DNA from: CAG-791 sp002392385
GTDB lineage: Bacteria > Bacillota > Clostridia > Lachnospirales > Lachnospiraceae
Direction of reading: 5' to 3'
NCBI GenBank assembly: GCA_946616295.1
Contig: CAMOIU010000005.1
Location: 1 to 64,000 of the forward strand
Length of the DNA: 64,000 nt
Shown here one piece after another: positions 59,466-64,000 of this stretch (position 1 is its first letter; each line of letters begins with the position of its first letter). The translations under genes and the position numbers were made by a program. The notes under the pieces are model-generated. The model worked only from the letters and a program-made list of their open reading frames with translations, had not been told where the DNA came from and ran no database searches.

Positions 59466-62438
59466 ATGCCCGATAAAGAGTACACAGAATTCCTTCCTTC
59501 ACAGATCCCGGCCGCCTATGAGGAGGTACAGGAGAGGCCGCTTCCCGACCTGGGCGTCACAGGACACCTGCTGCGCCACCGCAGGACTGGCGCCAGAGTG
59601 CTGCTGATGCCCTGCAGCGATACCAATAAGGTCTTCAGCATCGGCTTCCGGACACCGCCCGCGGACTCCACCGGCGTGGCCCACATCATTGAGCACACGG
59701 TGCTGTGCGGATCCGAGAAGTTCCCTCTGCGGGACCCCTTCAAGCTTCTGGTCAAGAGCTCTCTCAAGACCTTCCTCAACGCCATGACCTATCCGGACAG
59801 GACGGTCTATCCCTGTGCCAGCTGCAATGACCAGGATTTCCGCAACCTGATGCATGTGTATCTGGACGCGGTATTCTATCCAAACATCTACCGGGAAGAG
59901 AATATCTTCCGGCAGGAGGGATGGCACTACGAGATCGACCCCGCCACGGGGGAGCTCAAGGTCAACGGCGTCGTCTACAACGAGATGAAGGGAGCCCTGT
60001 CCTCGCCGGAGGATGTGCTGGGAAGGGAGATCTACGCGACACTCTTTCCCCATACGCCCTACGCGGTGGAGTCCGGGGGCGACCCGGAGGTGATCCCGGA
60101 GCTGACCTATGAGGCCTATCTGGATTTCCACCGCAGATACTATCATCCATCCAACAGCTTCATCGTCCTCTACGGCGATATGGACATGGCGGAGCGTCTG
60201 GACTTCATGGACAGGGAGTACCTGTCCAGGTTCGACAGACTCGTTATCGACTCCACGATCCCGGTAGAGCCGCCCTTCGACCATATGGCGGTGGCTGAGC
60301 GCAGCTATTCCATCATGGAAGACGAGGATACGGAGGGCAAGACCTATCTGGCACTGAACATATGCCTGGGCCAGGACACACTGGACGAGAAGACGGCCGT
60401 GGGTCTGCAGGTCCTGGACTATGTGCTGGGGAGCGCGGAGGGCGCCCCTCTCAAGCAGGCCCTGCGGGAACGCGGGATCGGCGAGAACATCATGACGTCC
60501 GTGGACACAGAGCTGAGACAGCCGGTCTACTCGATCGTGGCGCAGAATACGGATCCGGAGAGGCAGGAGGAGTTCCTCCAGGTCATCCGGGAGACCCTGA
60601 CGGCGCTGGCGGACCGGGGCATCGACCGGAAGGCTCTGCTGGCCGGTATTTCCTATTTCGAATTCCGTTTCCGGGAGGCCAACTACGGGACCACGCCCAA
60701 GGGTCTGATCTACGGACTGGCCGCCATGGAGACCTGGCTCTACCATGAGGACGATCCCTGGCGGGGCCTCAATATCTGCCACTATTACGAAGAACTCCGC
60801 AAGGACATGGAGAATGGCTATTTTGAGGATCTCATCCGCCGCTGTCTCCTGGACCCGGTCCACGCCAGCCTCCTGATCCTGCGTCCCGAGAAGGGCCTTG
60901 CGGTCCGCATGGAGAACCTCCTCAGGCAGAAGCTCAGGGACAAGGCGGCTTCCTTCACCCAGGAAGACTTGAAACGAGTGGCTGAGGAGGAGGAGTCTCT
61001 GCGGCGCTGGCAGCAGAAGGAAGACAGCCCGGAGGCCATTGCCTCCATTCCGAGCCTGAAGAGAGAGGAACTGCGCAGAGAGGCCCAGGCCCCTGTCAAC
61101 AGACTCTTTGAAGAGAATGGCATCCGCCTTCTGGCTCACGAGCTGGATACTAACGGCATCATCTATCTCCGGTTCCTCTTCGATATGGAAAACCTGCCGG
61201 AGCGGCTCTATCCCTGCGTCCCGGTCCTCAAGACCCTTCTGGGGACCCTGGACACGGCCCATTATTCCTATGCCGAGCTGGATCAGGAGATCCATATCCG
61301 GACCGGCGGCATGAACGTGAGCTCGGACGTTTTCCCAAATCCGGCCTATAAGAGAGGCTATACCTCCTATTTCATCCTGTCCGGCAAGTGCTTCTCCGGC
61401 TCCCTGGAGGACCTGCTGGAGCTGACCCGGGAGATCGGTCTGACGACCCGGTTCGAGGACGGGGGACGGATCTGCGAGGTCCTGGAGGAGGAACGCGCGG
61501 GACAGAGGTACATGTTCATGTCCTCAGGGCATAACACGGCTTCTGTCAAGGCCTCGTCCTCCTTCCGTGAGATATCCGCCCTGTCGGATCTTCTGAACGG
61601 CCACCTGGCCTTCCGCAACCTGGACGGCCTGTGCAACAGGATCCTCTCGGATGACGAGGACCTGCGCGACCGGAGTCTGGCGGACCTGCGCGCGGACATG
61701 GAGGAGACCCTCCGCTGCCTGCTGCGGCCGGAGAACCTGCTGGTGGACTGCTCAGCCTCCGCGGAGGATCTGGCGCGTGTCCGCGGCCTCCTGCCGGCCT
61801 GGACAGAGGCCCTGCATACAGAGGAGACAGAAAAGGGCTGCTTCCGTCCCGCCCTGGGAGAGAAGAAAAAGGCCTATATCACGCCGGGACAGGTGCAGTT
61901 CGTCTGCCGCGCCGGTATCTTCGAGAGCCCGGAAAGGCCTTATACCGGCGCCCTCAGAGTCCTGCGCGTCCATCTGGCCTACAACTATCTGTGGCCCCAG
62001 GTCAGAGAGAAGGGCGGGGCCTACGGCTGCATGAGCGGCTTCAGCAAGAGCGGAGTCGCCTACATGGTCTCTTACCGGGATCCTCACCTTGTCTCTACGG
62101 AGAAGGTCTTTGAGGCGGCCGCTGATTTTGTCAGGAACAATGTGCCGGATGAGGAGGAGCTGACAAGGCTCATCATCGGTACCATCTCCGACCTGGACCA
62201 GCCCATGAACCCGGCTGTCCTTGGCGTCTACTCCCTTTATGCCTATCTGCAGGGAGATACGGCGGAGGATTTCCAGAAGGAGCGGGATGAGATCCTCGAC
62301 TGTACGCCCGATACCCTTCGCGGGCTGGCAGATTATCTGGACGCCGTCATGGAGACCGGCGCCTTCTGTGTGGTGGGATCGGAGAACAAGATCAGAGAGA
62401 ACGAAGTATTGTTTAACAGCATAGAGAAGCTGTTTTGA
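59466..62438 (+). CDS. M16C zinc metallopeptidase (presequence-protease-like)
   Basis: The 990-residue protein has the inverted zinc motif HIIEH (His73, Glu76, His77), the downstream Glu in YNEMKGA, and the M16C-associated middle domain with its Arg/Tyr motif YSNP-like region near the C-terminus (GGAYGCMSGF). The layout matches PreP-like enzymes that clear peptides in the cytosol. No signal peptide is seen. Weak ribosome site (GAGAGG) before ATG. It ends 15 bases before era. Confidence 0.92.
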   Translation: MPDKEYTEFLPSQIPAAYEEVQERPLPDLGVTGHLLRHRRTGARVLLMPCSDTNKVFSIGFRTPPADSTGVAHIIEHTVLCGSEKFPLRDPFKLLVKSSLKTFLNAMTYPDRTVYPCASCNDQDFRNLMHVYLDAVFYPNIYREENIFRQEGWHYEIDPATGELKVNGVVYNEMKGALSSPEDVLGREIYATLFPHTPYAVESGGDPEVIPELTYEAYLDFHRRYYHPSNSFIVLYGDMDMAERLDFMDREYLSRFDRLVIDSTIPVEPPFDHMAVAERSYSIMEDEDTEGKTYLALNICLGQDTLDEKTAVGLQVLDYVLGSAEGAPLKQALRERGIGENIMTSVDTELRQPVYSIVAQNTDPERQEEFLQVIRETLTALADRGIDRKALLAGISYFEFRFREANYGTTPKGLIYGLAAMETWLYHEDDPWRGLNICHYYEELRKDMENGYFEDLIRRCLLDPVHASLLILRPEKGLAVRMENLLRQKLRDKAASFTQEDLKRVAEEEESLRRWQQKEDSPEAIASIPSLKREELRREAQAPVNRLFEENGIRLLAHELDTNGIIYLRFLFDMENLPERLYPCVPVLKTLLGTLDTAHYSYAELDQEIHIRTGGMNVSSDVFPNPAYKRGYTSYFILSGKCFSGSLEDLLELTREIGLTTRFEDGGRICEVLEEERAGQRYMFMSSGHNTASVKASSSFREISALSDLLNGHLAFRNLDGLCNRILSDDEDLRDRSLADLRADMEETLRCLLRPENLLVDCSASAEDLARVRGLLPAWTEALHTEETEKGCFRPALGEKKKAYITPGQVQFVCRAGIFESPERPYTGALRVLRVHLAYNYLWPQVREKGGAYGCMSGFSKSGVAYMVSYRDPHLVSTEKVFEAAADFVRNNVPDEEELTRLIIGTISDLDQPMNPAVLGVYSLYAYLQGDTAEDFQKERDEILDCTPDTLRGLADYLDAVMETGAFCVVGSENKIRENEVLFNSIEKLF

Positions 62439-62453
62439 GAACAGGAGGCAGCA

Positions 62454-63437
62454 TTGGCAGATCCGCGGGAGACCATGGATATGGAAACAGGTGACAAGAG
62501 GGAGACCAGGGCTGGTTTTGTCACCATCATAGGAAGGCCCAACGTGGGCAAGTCCACCCTCATGAACCGGCTGATCGGGCAGAAGATCGCCATCACGTCC
62601 TACAAGCCGCAGACCACCAGGAAGAGGGTCCGGACGGTCTGCACGGAGGAGAGAGGGCAGATCGTCTTTCTTGACACGCCGGGCATCTACAAGGCCCCCA
62701 ACCGGCTGGGCGAATATATGTACAGGGCCGCCCTGGGCACCCTCAAGGAAGTGGATCTGATCCTGTGGCTGGTGACCCCGGCCGCCAAGGTATCGGAGGA
62801 CGAGAAGGCCATCGCCGCCCTGCTGAGAGAGGTCTCCACGCCGGTCCTTCTGGTCATCAACAAGACCGATACGGTCAAAAAGGAGGCCCTGCTGCCGGTC
62901 ATGGCGGCCTATACGGACCTTTCCGCCGAGGAAGGGGAGGAGGCCCCCGGGCGCTACGCCGAGATCCTGCCGGTCAGCGCCAGGACCGGAGAGGGCGTGG
63001 AGGAGCTCATGGACTGCATCTTCCGTTATCTTCCTGTTGGCCAGCCCTTCTACGACGAGGATACCGTCACCACGGAGACGGAGCGGGAGATCGCTGCGGA
63101 AATGATCCGCGAGAAGGCCCTGCGTCTCCTGCAGGAGGAGGTGCCTCACGGGATCGCCGTGACGGTGGAGCAGTTCAAATACAGGAAGCGTAAGGACGGC
63201 AGAGAGATCTGCGATATCGAAGCTTCCGTGATCTGTGAGAAGAATTCGCACAAGGGCATCATCATCGGCAGGGGCGGCGCCATGCTGGGCAAGATCGGTA
63301 CGGCAGCGCGTAAGGATATAGAAGAACTGCTGCAGACCCAGGTCAATCTCAAGCTCTTCGTGAAGGTGAGAAAAGACTGGAAGGACAGCGACCTGCAGCT
63401 GAAAAGCTTCGGCTATGACATGAAGGAGCTCCGTTGA
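62454..63437 (+). CDS. era: GTPase Era
   Basis: The 327-residue protein has G1 GRPNVGKST, G2 TTRKR, G3 DTPG, G4 NKTD, G5 SAR and a C-terminal KH domain (GIIIGRGGAML), the layout of Era. It aids maturation of the 30S subunit by binding the 3' end of 16S rRNA. The start is TTG, with GGAGG six bases upstream; an in-frame ATG at 62475 is an alternative. It overlaps recO by four bases (TTGA). Confidence 0.95.
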   Translation: MADPRETMDMETGDKRETRAGFVTIIGRPNVGKSTLMNRLIGQKIAITSYKPQTTRKRVRTVCTEERGQIVFLDTPGIYKAPNRLGEYMYRAALGTLKEVDLILWLVTPAAKVSEDEKAIAALLREVSTPVLLVINKTDTVKKEALLPVMAAYTDLSAEEGEEAPGRYAEILPVSARTGEGVEELMDCIFRYLPVGQPFYDEDTVTTETEREIAAEMIREKALRLLQEEVPHGIAVTVEQFKYRKRKDGREICDIEASVICEKNSHKGIIIGRGGAMLGKIGTAARKDIEELLQTQVNLKLFVKVRKDWKDSDLQLKSFGYDMKELR

Positions 63438-64000
63438 GCAGAGAGAGCGGGAACAGTTACGAGGAAGTGACCGGCATGGTCCTCCGTAGTACGCCGGCCG
63501 GTGAGTATGACCGGCGGGTGGTGCTGCTGACCAGGGAGAAGGGCAGGATCAGTGCCTTCGCCAGGGGGGCCAGGAAGCCGGGGAGTCCTCTGATGGGACC
63601 CGCTTCTCCTTTTGCCTTCGGGAGATTCCGGCTGTTTGCCGGCAGATCCTCCTACCTGCTTCTGGAGGCCCGGATCGACGAGTATTTCCAGGAACTGCGG
63701 GCGGACGTGCTGGCCGCCTGCTACGCCTCCTATTTCACGGAGGTCTCCGAGTATGTGAGCCGGGAGAACCAGGACGGTTCGGCCCAGCTCCTCCTTCTCT
63801 ACCAGGCCCTGCAGGCCCTGCGCAGCCCCAGGCTGTCCCCCCGCCTGACCCGCTGCATCTTCGAGATCCGGACAGTGATCCTCCAGGGAGAATACCCGGG
63901 CCTGGGCGAGGGGGAGAGGCTCCATCCGGCCGCCATGCAGGCCCTGTCTCACATCGAGACCTCACCCAACAAGGGCCTTTTCGGCATCGGCCTGGCGGAG
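63434..64000 (+). CDS. recO: DNA repair protein RecO (3' end outside window)
   Basis: The frame is open to the window edge (189 codons, no stop). It starts TTG overlapping the era stop; AAGGAG lies five bases upstream. The product opens with an OB-fold (VTGMVLRSTPAGEYDRRVVL then LTREKGRISAFARGARKP) and continues into the helical domain (EYFQELRADVLAACYASYF). RecO loads RecA on SSB-coated DNA with RecR. The zinc-finger end is beyond the window. Era-recO order is normal in Bacillota. Confidence 0.93.
   Translation, partial: MSRESGNSYEEVTGMVLRSTPAGEYDRRVVLLTREKGRISAFARGARKPGSPLMGPASPFAFGRFRLFAGRSSYLLLEARIDEYFQELRADVLAACYASYFTEVSEYVSRENQDGSAQLLLLYQALQALRSPRLSPRLTRCIFEIRTVILQGEYPGLGEGERLHPAAMQALSHIETSPNKGLFGIGLAE

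Overview
The window is a gene-dense, GC-rich chromosomal segment of a low-oxygen Bacillota species, most likely a Lachnospiraceae-type Clostridia. This rests on an inverted-repeat CIRCE operator before groESL, a bifunctional Rel, CodY, AddAB rather than RecBCD, a MecA adaptor, HemZ, an NupNOPQ-like nucleoside ABC system, pyruvate phosphate dikinase, era-recO order, and vegetative promoters with 17-bp spacers. Almost all genes lie on the + strand; the exceptions are a small orphan gene (1571-1834), a TetR regulator (35135-35764) and the tmRNA gene (53991-54334). No insertion sequence, prophage, CRISPR array or rRNA operon was seen.

Layout. 1-4215: 3' end of ppdK with an unusual 83-residue tail, a small orphan gene, then CIRCE-groES-groEL. 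4216-4932: a 717-bp gene-free stretch with a very long terminator hairpin, an 86-bp perfect tandem duplication whose ends mirror the groEL 3' end, and five 47-bp palindromes repeated at an exact 61-bp period. 4933-19043: housekeeping operons (rel, MBL hydrolase, hemZ; topA-codY; rpsB-tsf; mecA, pseudouridine synthase, ligA, metA).

19133-33520: the main accessory region. A cell-wall-anchored thioester/ester-bond-domain surface protein, preceded by a CodY-box-like site, leads a tightly overlapping set: a Wzm/Wzt-type polysaccharide exporter, a methyltransferase, a glycosyltransferase-HAD-unknown-domain fusion, a membrane Hanks-type kinase with a predicted outside beta-trefoil, and a second stand-alone copy of the unknown domain. 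An 847-residue protein built from about five degenerate helical repeats and a GNAT acetyltransferase follow from their own promoters. Together they suggest assembly and export of a terminally modified surface glycopolymer, with kinase-based sensing of the surface, possibly under nutritional control by CodY.

33599-46271: a PurF-like protein lacking the glutaminase cysteine, TetR (apparently leaderless), a YtxH-like protein, a uracil permease behind a terminator-containing leader, addB-addA and a CPBP protease. 46272-54370: tRNA-Trp, a lipoprotein, a 41-residue membrane protein, a CmpB-like membrane protein, an alpha/beta hydrolase, a membrane-tethered nuclease, a cell-wall amidase, a MATE transporter, an ECF sigma/anti-sigma pair and tmRNA. 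54530-64000: a nucleoside-type BMP ABC transporter (four genes), an M16C metallopeptidase, era and the start of recO.

All product calls come from reading motifs and overall resemblance; no database search was run.
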